Positions 1-7,939 of a DNA stretch of 60,538 nt are shown piece by piece (position 1 is the stretch's first letter; each line of letters begins with the position of its first letter). The position numbers and the translations under genes were made by a program. This DNA comes from DAOOVD01 sp035369845 (GTDB lineage Bacteria > Bacillota > Desulfotomaculia > Desulfotomaculales > Pelotomaculaceae): contig DAOOVD010000007.1 in assembly GCA_035369845.1 (NCBI GenBank), forward strand, positions 1 to 60,538, given 5' to 3'. The notes beneath the pieces are model-generated. The model was not told the DNA's origin. It searched no databases and saw only the letters and a program-made list of their open reading frames with translations.

Positions 1-91
1 AAGTTATTTCCACATCAGGTACCTGCAGGGGTAGAATTTACTTTTTCAAATGAGGGATCACAGAATAAACACATGCGTGCATCATAAGTGC

Positions 92-120
92 TTGCATTTG
101 GGCGTGATTACATGTATAAT
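92..120 (+). promoter_or_regulatory. sigma-A-type promoter for tRNA-Ser
   Basis: A TTGCAT -35 box (92-97) and a perfect TATAAT -10 box (115-120) are separated by 17 bases, the ideal vegetative spacing. Transcription would start near 127, about 60 bases before the mature tRNA. This is read from the sequence only. Confidence 0.65.
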
Positions 121-186
121 AAGCTACGCACGGTTGTAGAAACGTTCCGTGCATTTTGGCAACTTAAAGCATTTTTTGTAGTGCAC

Positions 187-276
187 GGAGAGATGGCCGA
201 GTGGATGAAGGCGCACGCCTGGAGAGCGTGTGGACGGGTAACCGTCTCGTGGGTTCGAATCCCACTCTCTCCGCCA
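187..276 (+). tRNA. tRNA-Ser (anticodon GGA)
   Basis: Class II tRNA of 90 bases with an encoded 3' CCA. The 7-bp acceptor stem pairs GGAGAGA with TCTCTCC. The anticodon stem CACGC/GCGTG encloses the loop CTGGAGA, giving anticodon GGA, which reads UCC/UCU serine codons. The long variable arm typical of tRNA-Ser follows, then the T-loop GTTCGAATC. It lies directly upstream of the SRP RNA gene. Confidence 0.95.
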
Positions 277-285
277 TAAGCAAAC

Positions 286-351
286 GGGGACAGACCTGGT
301 TTGGATAAAGCTGTTATTTTTTAGTTTTAATATTTAAACAGGGCTGTCCCT
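286..351. repeat. Imperfect inverted repeat GGGACAG...CTGTCCC
   Basis: GGGACAG (287-293) and CTGTCCC (344-350) form inverted arms around an AT-rich centre between the tRNA and the SRP RNA. It may be a remnant of a short intergenic repeat or a weak transcription attenuator. No coding potential is seen. Confidence 0.35.
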
Positions 352-368
352 GAACCTTTGAGAGGATT

Positions 369-636
369 GGCCGTGCTAGGCGGGGAGGTAGCGGTGCCCT
401 GTACCCGCAATCCGCTGCAGCGGGGTTGAATTCCCGCCCGAGGGTTTGGCTTGTGGGGTCCGGCATCCGTAAGGGGTGTAGACGATTGGGTCTCGCGCGA
501 CGGAGCTTCCTGAACCGTGTCAGGTCCTGGCGGAAGCAGCACTAAGGGAAATCCTCCGGGTGCCGCGAGGGTGCCTGGTCCGAGCTACCTGCGGGTGTAT
601 CGCCCGGAAGTCAACATTCAAAGGCGGGTGCACGGC
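369..636 (+). ncRNA. ffs: Signal recognition particle RNA, large Bacillus type (scRNA)
   Basis: RNA component of the signal recognition particle, which binds Ffh and targets membrane proteins to the translocon. The 5' end (CCGTGCTAGGCGGGGAGGTA) and the complementary 3' end (GGGTGCACGG) form the Alu-domain closing helix. The conserved domain IV hairpin GTCAGGTCC...GGAAGCAGCA, the Ffh-binding site, lies near 520-541. The length of about 268 nt is that of the Bacillus/Clostridia large form that keeps an Alu domain, not the 114-nt E. coli form. Both ends are estimated from the helix. A location upstream of dnaX is the usual Firmicute arrangement. Confidence 0.93.
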
Positions 637-643
637 TTTAATT

Positions 644-680
644 TAACCGCCCCGGTTTTAAACAGGGCGGTTCTTTGCTT
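644..680 (+). terminator. Intrinsic terminator after SRP RNA
   Basis: AACCGCCC (645-652) pairs with GGGCGGTT (665-672) and is followed by a T-rich tract. It lies just after the SRP RNA and about 75 bases before dnaX. Confidence 0.6.
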
Positions 681-755
681 TATCTGAAGGAAATATGTAT
701 CAACCGGCGAACTATAAAGGCAAAATAAAACCAGGCGGCGGGAAAGGAATCTTGC

Positions 756-2447
756 ATGGCATATCTGGCGCTTTACAGGGAATGGAGACCCCAGACTTTC
801 AAGGACATAATCGGGCAGGAACACGTCACCCGGACGTTGAAAAACGCGGTGGAGACCGGCCGGGTTGGGCACGCTTATCTGTTTTGCGGTACCAGGGGCA
901 CCGGTAAAACGACTACCGCCAAGGTTCTGGCCAAGGCGGTGAACTGCCTGAGCCGGGAGGGCGCCGAACCCTGCAACAGGTGTGAAAACTGCGTGGCCGT
1001 TACGGAAGGAATTTCTGTCGACGTTATTGAAGTGGACGCCGCTTCCAACAGGGGTATCGACGAGATCAGGGACCTGAGGGAAAAGGTCAGGTTCGCCCCG
1101 GCCGCGGGAAAATTCAGGGTTTATATAATCGATGAGGTTCACATGCTCACCAGCGAGGCGTTCAACGCCCTGCTGAAGACGCTTGAGGAGCCTCCCCGCC
1201 ACGGCATTTTTATTCTTGCCACCACGGAGCCGCACAAAGTGCCCCTGACCATACTGTCCCGCTGCCAGCGCTTTGATTTCAGGCGGATATCCCCCGCGGA
1301 CACAATGCAGCGGCTAAAGGAAGTGGCTGCAGGGGCGCGGCTTGAGGTGGAGGAGGAAGCTTTGAGGCTGATTGCCAGGGCCGCCGAGGGAAGTTTGAGG
1401 GATGCCCTGGGCATTCTTGACCAGGGGGCCGCTTTCGGGGGGATGAGGGTGACGGCGGAAGACGTTCACAACATCCTTGGAACGGTTCGGGTTGACGCTT
1501 TAAACAAAATGGCCGCTTACCTGTCTTCCGGGCAGGCCGGTCCGGCCCTGCGGCTGGTGGGTGAATTGACGGGCGAAGGCAAGGACCTCCGTCTCTTCGC
1601 CAGGGAATTAGCCGGTTTTTTGCGGGCGCTGCTGCTGGAAAAAATATCGCCCGGGGCTTCGGTTGACGAGGCCTGGGACGATCCTGCGCGGATGGCCGCC
1701 CTGGCTGCCGGGTTTGCTGAAGACAGGCTGCTGGACGCCGTTGAGATCGTGACCGCCGCGGAACAGGAAATGAGATGGAGCACCATGCCGGGCATCGTTC
1801 TTGAAGTTGCCCTGGTGAAAGCAAGCAAGCCCGGCGCAAGGGGTGATCTTGCGTCTTTTGCCGCCAGGCTGGCCGACCTGGAGGAGAATGTTAAGAAGCT
1901 GGCCGCACAGAGGAATTTGTACGGCGGGGCCAGACCCGGCGGGGAGCCGGCGAAGCCGCAAAAAGTTGCGCCGGCAGAAAAGCCGTCCCCTCCCGGAATT
2001 GTAAAGGAAGAACCTGCGGGGTTCCGGCCGCGGCGGAAGCAGGCTGCGGAACCGGGCAGACCTGAAGATCCGGTTCTCCTTGAGGAAATTCAGGATTCCT
2101 GGGGTGATATTCTGGACGCTTTGAAAAAGGAGCGACTGCCCCTTTACCATAATTATCTGAGGGCGTTTCCCATGGTGATGAAGGACGGGGGACTGGTAGT
2201 CGGCTTCCCGGAAGGGGACTCACTGGCAAAAGATCTGGCGGAACTGCCTGACAACAAAAAGTACCTGGAAACGCTCCTGGGGAGATTTTTTAAAGGGGAG
2301 TGGAAGGTGGCGTTCAAATTTTACCAGGGAAAGTTGCGTTCGCGCGAAAAAAAGCGGTCGTCTGAAGAGCAGATGGCTGACGTGAAAAGGCTGTTTGGAG
2401 GAACCGAGATAAAACTTGACGGTGAAAATGACGGAACGCTCTTTTGA
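756..2447 (+). CDS. dnaX: DNA polymerase III subunits gamma/tau
   Basis: Clamp-loader ATPase of the replicative polymerase (563 aa); it loads the beta clamp and, as tau, tethers polymerase cores. Visible features are the Walker A GTRGTGKT (residues 45-52), zinc-binding cysteines C64, C73, C76 and C79, a DEVH Walker B (126-129), and the sensor SRC (168-170). AAA+ lid and collar domains follow, then a proline- and lysine-rich linker (about 395-450) and a C-terminal tau region. The ATG at 756 has a GGAAAGGAA site upstream. It heads the dnaX-ybaB-recR operon. An A AAA AAG heptamer in the correct phase lies at 2348-2354 near the 3' end; a -1 slip there would stop at a TGA 9 bases on. Confidence 0.97.
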   Translation: MAYLALYREWRPQTFKDIIGQEHVTRTLKNAVETGRVGHAYLFCGTRGTGKTTTAKVLAKAVNCLSREGAEPCNRCENCVAVTEGISVDVIEVDAASNRGIDEIRDLREKVRFAPAAGKFRVYIIDEVHMLTSEAFNALLKTLEEPPRHGIFILATTEPHKVPLTILSRCQRFDFRRISPADTMQRLKEVAAGARLEVEEEALRLIARAAEGSLRDALGILDQGAAFGGMRVTAEDVHNILGTVRVDALNKMAAYLSSGQAGPALRLVGELTGEGKDLRLFARELAGFLRALLLEKISPGASVDEAWDDPARMAALAAGFAEDRLLDAVEIVTAAEQEMRWSTMPGIVLEVALVKASKPGARGDLASFAARLADLEENVKKLAAQRNLYGGARPGGEPAKPQKVAPAEKPSPPGIVKEEPAGFRPRRKQAAEPGRPEDPVLLEEIQDSWGDILDALKKERLPLYHNYLRAFPMVMKDGGLVVGFPEGDSLAKDLAELPDNKKYLETLLGRFFKGEWKVAFKFYQGKLRSREKKRSSEEQMADVKRLFGGTEIKLDGENDGTLF

Positions 2448-2490
2448 TTTGGGGGTGCCGGTCATTGACGATGATAAAGGGGGATTTCTT

Positions 2491-2808
2491 ATGATGGGCG
2501 GAAATATGAACAGGATGATGAAGCAGTTTCAGAAGCTGCAGCAGGACATGGTGAGGATGCAGGAGGAGCTGGGGAACCGGACGGTGGAGAGTGCGGCCGG
2601 CGGGGGCGCGGTGAAGGTAACTGCCAACGGAAAAAACGAAATAGTTGCCATAGAAATAAAACCGGAAGCGGTAGACCCTGACGACGTGGAAATGCTTCAG
2701 GATCTAGTCCTCGCCGCTGTAAACGAGGCTCTGAAAAAAGCGCAGGAAATGGTTTCGCAGGAGATGGGCAAGTTAACCGGCGGCTTGAAGATCCCCGGCC
2801 TGTTCTAA
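2491..2808 (+). CDS. ybaB: Nucleoid-associated protein YbaB/EbfC family
   Basis: Small dimeric DNA-binding protein (105 aa) that coats the nucleoid; the family is almost always encoded between dnaX and recR, as here. The N-terminal methionine- and glutamine-rich helix, the central strand region with VKVTANGKNEIVAI, and the helical C-terminus ending GLKIPGLF match the family. The open frame extends upstream to 2416 inside dnaX. The ATG at 2491, preceded by AAAGGGGG at a good distance and starting MMGGNMNRMM, is the family start. The stop is one base before the recR ATG. A paralogue lies at 32786-33088. Confidence 0.92.
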   Translation: MMGGNMNRMMKQFQKLQQDMVRMQEELGNRTVESAAGGGAVKVTANGKNEIVAIEIKPEAVDPDDVEMLQDLVLAAVNEALKKAQEMVSQEMGKLTGGLKIPGLF

Positions 2809-2809
2809 T

Positions 2810-3412
2810 ATGAATTACTACGCCAAACCGGTAGCCCGCCTGATTGACGAACTGGCCAGACTTCCCGGCATCGGGCCGAAAACGGCCCAGCGTCTCGCCT
2901 TTTATTTATTGAATGCCCCGGCCGAAGTGGCCGTGAACCTTGCCCGGGCTATCGAGGAAACCAGGAAGAATATCCGTTACTGTTCGGTGTGCGGCAACTT
3001 CACCGACTGCGATCCGTGTTTTATCTGCGGCGACGAACGGCGCAGGCGCGATATTATCAGCGTGGTGGAGCGCCCCAGGGATGTGGCCGCGATGGAAAAG
3101 GCGAGAGGGTTGAAGTCGGTTTACCACGTGCTGCACGGGGCAATCTCGCCGATGGAGGGAGTCGGGCCGGAACATCTCAATATCAGGAGCCTGTTGAAGC
3201 GCCTGGAAGGCGGAGGGGTCAGCGAGGTGATCCTGGCAACCAATCCCAATGTGGAGGGGGATGCGACGGCTCTTTACCTGGCCGGGCTGATAAAGCCCCT
3301 GGGCATTCTTGTGACCAGAATCGCCCACGGGCTTCCGGTGGGGGCCGACCTGGAATATGCTGACGAGGCAACCTTGAGCAAGGCGCTGGAAGGCAGGAAA
3401 GAAATAAAGTAG
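2810..3412 (+). CDS. recR: Recombination protein RecR
   Basis: RecFOR-pathway recombination mediator (200 aa, typical length) that helps load RecA at gaps. The order is an N-terminal helix-hairpin-helix (LPGIGPKTAQR, residues 18-28), a C4 zinc finger (C58, C61, C70, C73), and a Toprim domain beginning about residue 80 (SVVERPRDV). The conserved HGLPVGADLEYADE C-terminal segment is present. The ATG at 2810 lies immediately after the ybaB stop, suggesting translational coupling. Confidence 0.97.
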   Translation: MNYYAKPVARLIDELARLPGIGPKTAQRLAFYLLNAPAEVAVNLARAIEETRKNIRYCSVCGNFTDCDPCFICGDERRRRDIISVVERPRDVAAMEKARGLKSVYHVLHGAISPMEGVGPEHLNIRSLLKRLEGGGVSEVILATNPNVEGDATALYLAGLIKPLGILVTRIAHGLPVGADLEYADEATLSKALEGRKEIK

Positions 3413-3440
3413 GAATATTTTTCATTCCCGGCCATATAAT
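3413..3440 (+). promoter_or_regulatory. Candidate sigma-E promoter for bofA
   Basis: GAATATT (3413-3419) fits the sigma-E -35 consensus KMATATT. CATATAAT (3433-3440) is close to the -10 CATACAAT. The 13-base spacer is slightly short. bofA is mother-cell (sigma-E) transcribed in B. subtilis, which agrees. This is a pattern match only. Confidence 0.35.
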
Positions 3441-3461
3441 GGGGTTAGGAGGTGCACGGCC

Positions 3462-3728
3462 GTGGAATGGAAATATGTTTTAACCGGACTGGCTGGACTT
3501 TTCGGACTATACCTGGTTGGGACGGTCTTGTTCCGGCCGCTGAAATTTTTAATCCGCCTGATTGCCTGGGGTATATTGGGCACCGCGCTATTGTTTCTGG
3601 TCAACACGGTGTTCGGGCACTTCGGCTTTCATATCGCCATTAACCCGGTTACAATCCTGGCCGCGGGGATTCTTCAACTGCCGGGGGTGGTGGCGCTGGT
3701 TCTCATCAATTACTTTCTTGCGGGTTGA
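3462..3728 (+). CDS. bofA: Pro-sigma-K processing inhibitor BofA
   Basis: Membrane protein of 88 aa that, with SpoIVFA, holds the intramembrane protease SpoIVFB inactive in the outer forespore membrane, so delaying sigma-K activation. Two hydrophobic segments (about 5-45) precede a conserved C-terminal region with NTVFG, NPVT and LPGVVALVLINYFL, matching the BofA family. The GTG start at 3462 follows TTAGGAGGTG at the right spacing. It sits just after recR, as in B. subtilis, and marks the organism as a spore former. Confidence 0.9.
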   Translation: MEWKYVLTGLAGLFGLYLVGTVLFRPLKFLIRLIAWGILGTALLFLVNTVFGHFGFHIAINPVTILAAGILQLPGVVALVLINYFLAG

Positions 3729-3931
3729 GAGAGGGGTTCTGGAAAACAGGGAGGAGGGCATTTCCGGTTGCGGCAACCTTGCGATTTTTTGTAATATTTT
3801 GCGTGCGAAGCCTTGAAAAACGGGGCGACGCCGGCAGCAGGTTTTTGTCGGGGAACGGGCGATCTGTCCCCCTTTTTATTTTCAAGGCTTTTTGCTTAAA
3901 AAATAAACAGGTGAACATAATAATTGGAACG

Positions 3932-4597
3932 ATGAGTGAAAGAATAGTAGAGGCATACGTAGGCGAATACGCCGCCGGGAAGAGCGAAGTCGCGGTCAAC
4001 AGGGCCCTGGAACTGGCCGGCAGGGGAAGGAAAGTTACCCTCGTGGACCTCGATGTTGTAGAGCCTTTTTACACATTGAGGCCTATCCAGGAGGAACTGA
4101 AAGCCCGCGGCGTCGACGTGATAGCCTGGAAAACAAAAGAGACGGCCGGTCTCGGGGAAGCGGGCTGCACCGTTAAGCCTCAAGCCAGGTGGGCGCTGCG
4201 GCGGGAGGGGGATATTGTTGTTGATGTCGGTTACGGAGTGGAAGGCGCAAGGATTCTGAACCTGCTGGATGGCGTCCGGGAAGAGCGGAGCCTGAAGGTT
4301 ATTGCCGTAATTAATGCGAGGCGGCCGATGACCGCCACCGTCGGGGATATCGTGGAAAGTTTAAAAGATATGAACCGGCTGGACGGGCTGATAAACAATA
4401 CCCATCTGGCCGGGGAGACAACCGCCGAGGTAGTGCAGGAGGGAGCCCGTACAGTGTCCGGAGCGGCAAAAGTCCTCGGACTGCCGTTGATAGCCACCAC
4501 GGCGGCGGTGCCGGTGGCGGCTGAAATCGGTGCGGTCGACTGCATGGGCAATACGGTCAGGCCGATTAAGAGGCATATGAGCGGGGCATTTTGGTGA
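3932..4597 (+). CDS. P-loop ATP-binding protein next to 2-oxoacid oxidoreductase
   Basis: Predicted soluble nucleotide-binding protein (221 aa). It has a Walker A-like GEYAAGKS near the N-terminus (residues 11-18), an aspartate-rich strand VTLVDLDVVEP (about 36-46) as in SIMIBI-class P-loop proteins (MinD/CobQ or Clp1-like), and a second strand DIVVDVGYGVEG. The open frame runs upstream to 3725, but the added 69 residues are low-quality sequence. I choose the ATG at 3932; a GTG at 3911 is possible. It precedes the oxidoreductase genes by about 90 bases with no terminator, so it may be co-transcribed and serve that enzyme. Its substrate and role are unknown. Confidence 0.7.
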   Translation: MSERIVEAYVGEYAAGKSEVAVNRALELAGRGRKVTLVDLDVVEPFYTLRPIQEELKARGVDVIAWKTKETAGLGEAGCTVKPQARWALRREGDIVVDVGYGVEGARILNLLDGVREERSLKVIAVINARRPMTATVGDIVESLKDMNRLDGLINNTHLAGETTAEVVQEGARTVSGAAKVLGLPLIATTAAVPVAAEIGAVDCMGNTVRPIKRHMSGAFW

Positions 4598-4684
4598 TCC
4601 GGGAAGAGACGCGAGAATGGGGCAAGCGGGGTGCGGGAAAATGTCCCGCCGCAATAACAAACGGCAGGGAGATGGAATGTTGGG

Positions 4685-5773
4685 ATGGCGGTAGATTACT
4701 TGCGGGAAGAAAAGAGAGTTTTCATGACGGGAAACGAGGTGGTGGCCTGGGCGGCTCTGGCGGCCGGGGCGGATGTCATGTTCGGATACCCGATCACTCC
4801 TCAAAATGAGGTGATGCACTGCTGGACGAGGCTTGCCCATAAATACGGCAGAAAATTTCTCCAGACGGAAGACGAGCTCTCTGCGGGCTTCTCGACGATC
4901 GGCGGTGTTCTGGCCGGGCACAAGGCTTTCACGGCGACTGCGGGAGTGGGCAACGTGCTCATGCAGGAGCCGATGTCCATGGCGGAAATGATGCGGCTGC
5001 CTACGGTTGCGGTAGTTCAGCAGCGGGGCGGGCCTTCCACGGCCACGGTGATATACTCGCAGCAGGAGGTCACCCTGACCGCCACGGGCGGCAACGGAGA
5101 GGGACTGCGGATAGTTTATTCGACATCGTCGCACCAGGAGTTGTTCGACTATACCATAAAGGCTTTCAACACCGCCTGGAAATACCGCTTTCCGACTTTT
5201 ATCCTGGGGGACGGATATCAGGCCAAGATGCGCGAGTCCCTGACCGTTTATGATCCCGAAGCGAGGGGGTACGGCATGGTTGAGCCCGAGCCGTTTGTCG
5301 GCGGGAAGGGAGCGCCGGGAAGGGACCGGCCTCCCGCCCAGTACAGAAACACATACAACTTCGAAGAGGAGCTCTACGAAAAGTTGATGAGCGATATCGG
5401 GGAGTACGAGCGGATTGCCCCGGAGGTTGCCGAGTGCCAGTCTTACGGGACGGAGGATGCGGAATTGGTGGTGGTCGCCCACGGGGTGGTTTTCCGGGCG
5501 GTCAGGGAAGCGGTCGAATACCTGCGCGGACTGGGAGAAAGAGTCGGTTACTTTCGCCCGCTGACCCTGCGGCCGCTGTCTTTGCCCAAAATTAAAGAGC
5601 TTGCCGCCGCAGCAAAAAAATTTCTGGTGGTCGAGTCTGCTTACGGCCAGCTGGGAAGGCTGTTTAAGGACGCTTGCTGCGGAACCGCCGCTGAGATCTT
5701 CACACTTTACAAGCCGGGTTTGGGGGTTGTTGCGGATGAAGTGAAGTCCAGGGTAAAAGAAATATTGCGTTGA
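4685..5773 (+). CDS. korA: 2-oxoacid:ferredoxin oxidoreductase, alpha subunit
   Basis: Large subunit (362 aa) of an enzyme that oxidatively decarboxylates a 2-oxoacid with CoA and reduces ferredoxin. The N-terminal pyrimidine-binding domain carries the signature GYPITPQNE and the acidic EDELSAG. A YIRKSGP-like central region (about 100-200) and a transketolase C-terminal domain (about 255-355) follow. An alternative start at 4724 (MTGNEVV) also has a purine-rich upstream. Four subunit genes follow in the order alpha, beta, gamma, delta. The sequence resembles 2-oxoglutarate/branched-chain types more than pyruvate types, but the substrate cannot be fixed by eye. Confidence 0.85.
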   Translation: MAVDYLREEKRVFMTGNEVVAWAALAAGADVMFGYPITPQNEVMHCWTRLAHKYGRKFLQTEDELSAGFSTIGGVLAGHKAFTATAGVGNVLMQEPMSMAEMMRLPTVAVVQQRGGPSTATVIYSQQEVTLTATGGNGEGLRIVYSTSSHQELFDYTIKAFNTAWKYRFPTFILGDGYQAKMRESLTVYDPEARGYGMVEPEPFVGGKGAPGRDRPPAQYRNTYNFEEELYEKLMSDIGEYERIAPEVAECQSYGTEDAELVVVAHGVVFRAVREAVEYLRGLGERVGYFRPLTLRPLSLPKIKELAAAAKKFLVVESAYGQLGRLFKDACCGTAAEIFTLYKPGLGVVADEVKSRVKEILR

Positions 5774-5798
5774 TTTTGACTGCCAAGGAGGACTTGCA

Positions 5799-6563
5799 AT
5801 GTGTCCACGGCCTGACATGCCCCGCAGCTGGCGGGTTGACACAAAGCCCCACAAGTTCTGCCCGGGCTGCGGCCACGGGTTGATTTTGAAGTCCCTGGGG
5901 AAGGTCATCGATGAACTCGGCGTCCAGGAGAAGGTTGTTTACGGCTGTGATATAGGTTGCTCCCTTCTTTCCTGGGATTTCTTCAACCTGGATACGGTTC
6001 AGACCCACCACGGCAGGACTACTCCGGTAATGACCGGCATCAAAAGGAGCAGGCCGGAATTAATCTGCATCGCTTATATGGGCGACGGCGGGGGCTACTC
6101 CATAGGGGTGCAGCATCTGGTCAGCGCGGCGGCGCGCAATGAAAAAATCACCGTAGTTCTCGCCAACAACACGCAGTACGCCATGACCGGCGGGCAGATG
6201 GCGCCGACCACGTTGCCGGGCCAAAAAACAGAAACCACTCCTTTCGGGCGTGATCCCGAGACCACCGGATTCCCTTTCCCGGGGCCGGAAATGGTTGCAG
6301 CCGTTGCCGGGGAGGGAGCGTATGTGGCCAGGGGAAGCATAGGAAACTTGAGACAGTTGACTGGTTTCTTGAAAAAAGCGCTGTTGAACCAGATCGAGGG
6401 AAGAGGTTTTTCATTTGTAGAAGTGCTTTCCGCCTGCCCCACCAACTGGCGGACGAATGCCGCCGAAACGTGGGATTTCATTGAAAAAGAAATGCCGGCG
6501 TATTTCAAGGTGGGTGAAATAAAAGTCCCCGCCGGGCTGGAGGAGGTTGAAGCGGGTGGCTGA
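5799..6563 (+). CDS. korB: 2-oxoacid:ferredoxin oxidoreductase, beta (TPP) subunit
   Basis: Thiamine-diphosphate-binding subunit (254 aa). The FCPGCGHG motif (20-27) supplies conserved cysteines. GDGGGYSIG (95-103) followed by LANNTQYAMTGGQ is the TPP/Mg-binding motif, and GLPQ/PTT-like residues follow. A good GGAGG site (5786-5790) precedes the ATG. The reading frame overlaps the start of the gamma gene by 8 bases, so the two are translationally coupled. It works with the alpha subunit to form the catalytic site in the cytoplasm. Confidence 0.9.
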   Translation: MCPRPDMPRSWRVDTKPHKFCPGCGHGLILKSLGKVIDELGVQEKVVYGCDIGCSLLSWDFFNLDTVQTHHGRTTPVMTGIKRSRPELICIAYMGDGGGYSIGVQHLVSAAARNEKITVVLANNTQYAMTGGQMAPTTLPGQKTETTPFGRDPETTGFPFPGPEMVAAVAGEGAYVARGSIGNLRQLTGFLKKALLNQIEGRGFSFVEVLSACPTNWRTNAAETWDFIEKEMPAYFKVGEIKVPAGLEEVEAGG

Positions 6564-7128
6564 AAACGTCAGGATCGTTTTGGCCGGCGAGGGTGGCCAG
6601 GGCGTGCAGGCGGTGGCGGAAATCATAGCGGAAGCTGCAAACGGGGAGGGCAGGCAGGTTCTGTACATCCCCGATTTCGGCGTGGAGCAGAGGGGAGGGG
6701 TGTCAGTGGCTTATGTTCAAGTAAGCGATAAACCCGTCGGCTCGCCCAAATTTAAAGTCGCGGATATTGTGGTGGCGCTTAGCGGCCGCGCGGTTCGCCG
6801 CACCCGGCAGTTCGCCGGGCCGGACACTGTTTTTATATACGACAGCGGCATACGCGATGTGGAAAAGGATTTGCCGGAAAAAGCAGGCAGGCTGTTGCCC
6901 ATACCGGCTGTTGAAACTGCAAAAAAGGAGCTGCATCCGCGGGTGTTCAACATGATTATACTGGGAGCCCTGTTGGGAGCCACCGCAATTGTGCCGGCTG
7001 AAAAAACAAAAGCGGCTATTGAGTCCAAATTCGGCTATAAATTTGCAAAACAGCCGGAATTGCGGGAATTGAACTTCAGAGCGATGGAGCGGGGAATGAA
7101 CATGGTGCAGTTCAGCAGCATGCCGTGA
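6556..7128 (+). CDS. korC: 2-oxoacid:ferredoxin oxidoreductase, gamma subunit
   Basis: Gamma subunit (190 aa), the CoA-proximal domain of the oxidoreductase family (POR_N-gamma/IOR-beta-like fold). The N-terminal IVLAGEGGQGVQ motif and the YIPDFGVEQRGG segment are family hallmarks. A TTG at 6547 is in frame but abuts the AGGAGG at 6541-6546. The GTG at 6556, nine bases downstream of that site, is the better start. The Shine-Dalgarno site lies inside korB. Confidence 0.88.
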   Translation: MAENVRIVLAGEGGQGVQAVAEIIAEAANGEGRQVLYIPDFGVEQRGGVSVAYVQVSDKPVGSPKFKVADIVVALSGRAVRRTRQFAGPDTVFIYDSGIRDVEKDLPEKAGRLLPIPAVETAKKELHPRVFNMIILGALLGATAIVPAEKTKAAIESKFGYKFAKQPELRELNFRAMERGMNMVQFSSMP

Positions 7129-7167
7129 CATGCGAAACGGAAAGTGAAACTGGAGGCTGGCTGTCAA

Positions 7168-7428
7168 ATGGTGCTTGAATTTGAACCGAAAACCACTGAA
7201 TTGGAAAAGGGGTCGTTCACTATTTTCCCCGGCCTGTGCAAAGGCTGCGGGCTTTGCATGGTGAAATGCCCCAGGAATTGCCTCTTTTGGTCCGACGTTT
7301 TGGGAGTCTGCGGGACGCCTACGGTGGGGGCAAAAAAAGAATGCATTGCCTGCGGCATTTGCCAAAGCGTTTGCCCGGACTCCGCCATCAGCGTAGAAAA
7401 AAAGGGGCAAAGCATTGAGAAGCCGTGA
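7168..7428 (+). CDS. korD: 2-oxoacid:ferredoxin oxidoreductase, delta subunit (2[4Fe-4S] ferredoxin)
   Basis: Bacterial-type ferredoxin subunit (86 aa) with two CxxCxxCxxxC clusters, CKGCGLCMVKC and CIACGICQSVC. It would pass electrons from the TPP subunit to free ferredoxin. The frame is open from a GTG at 7144. The ATG at 7168, preceded by CTGGAGG, gives the expected N-terminus. In many genomes the delta gene comes first (korDABC); here it is last. Confidence 0.87.
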   Translation: MVLEFEPKTTELEKGSFTIFPGLCKGCGLCMVKCPRNCLFWSDVLGVCGTPTVGAKKECIACGICQSVCPDSAISVEKKGQSIEKP

Positions 7429-7526
7429 CGGCTGAATCATATACGGTTTTCACCAAACGGCCGCCGTTCACATAAGTTATATTGAAAGGCTGCTGTTTTA
7501 CAAATTCTTATCGCGGTGATCTGAAA

Positions 7527-7718
7527 ATGGCGGTGGAACCTGCGGCCTGCATACTTTGCCGCCGGCCGAAACAGGAGGACAACCGGGGCCTTTGCGTCAG
7601 GGGGCGCTTTATCTGCCCCGAGTGCGAGGCGAAAATAATAAGGCTGGGCAGGAACGACCCCGATTACGAATACTACAGGTCGGGATTGAAGAAGATCTGG
7701 CGCCGGCCGGGCGGTTGA
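7527..7718 (+). CDS. gin: Anti-sigma-G factor Gin (CsfB)
   Basis: Small zinc protein (63 aa) that in B. subtilis binds and inhibits sigma-G (and sigma-E), preventing premature late forespore transcription. The paired cysteines CILC (residues 8-11) and CPEC with an intervening glycine-rich loop, and the basic C-terminus DPDYEYYRSGLKKIW, fit the Gin family. The frame extends to 7482, but the ATG at 7527 gives the family N-terminus. It lies upstream of yaaO and tmk, the Bacillus position of csfB. Its last 46 bases overlap the 3' end of an opposite-strand gene. Confidence 0.82.
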   Translation: MAVEPAACILCRRPKQEDNRGLCVRGRFICPECEAKIIRLGRNDPDYEYYRSGLKKIWRRPGG

Positions 7719-7939
7719 AGCCCGGCCGGTTCCCGTTTTTTCCGGGCCAGGCGGATGCGCCTGTGGGCGAGCTCGATATCGTGTTTGATAAGATACAGGG
7801 TGGACTGCTTGATGCCTGTTTTTTTGACAATCTCGTCATCCGAAAGGCCTTTCTTCCAAGCCTTGATCAGTCTGCCCACATCGGTACGGTATTTTTTAGA
7901 AAGGCTTTTATCGTTCACCTGCCAGGAATTCTCTTTCAT
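7673..7939 (-). CDS. Small helix-turn-helix protein, function unknown
   Basis: 88-residue basic protein. The central GLSDDEIVKKTGIKQSTLYLIKHD segment (split about residues 30-53) reads as a helix-turn-helix, followed by an arginine/lysine-rich helix (AHRRIRLARKKRE). The ATG at 7939 follows GGGAG at a proper distance; a GTG at 7948 is less likely. The 3' end overlaps the gin 3' end antisense. Codon usage and the coherent HTH favour a real gene. It diverges from the yaaO-like gene and could regulate it, which is inference only. Confidence 0.55.
   Translation of the reverse strand: MKENSWQVNDKSLSKKYRTDVGRLIKAWKKGLSDDEIVKKTGIKQSTLYLIKHDIELAHRRIRLARKKREPAGLQPPGRRQIFFNPDL

Noticed and set aside
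88..279. 63-residue open frame across tRNA-Ser
   Set aside because: It lies over the tRNA and its promoter; no ribosome site and no protein-like composition.
618..1235. Long minus-strand frame opposite dnaX
   Set aside because: Shadow of dnaX in high-GC codon usage; no family features.
4361..5908. 515-residue minus-strand frame opposite korA
   Set aside because: It is antisense to a clear 2-oxoacid oxidoreductase gene; composition rich in His, Arg and Pro as in shadow frames.
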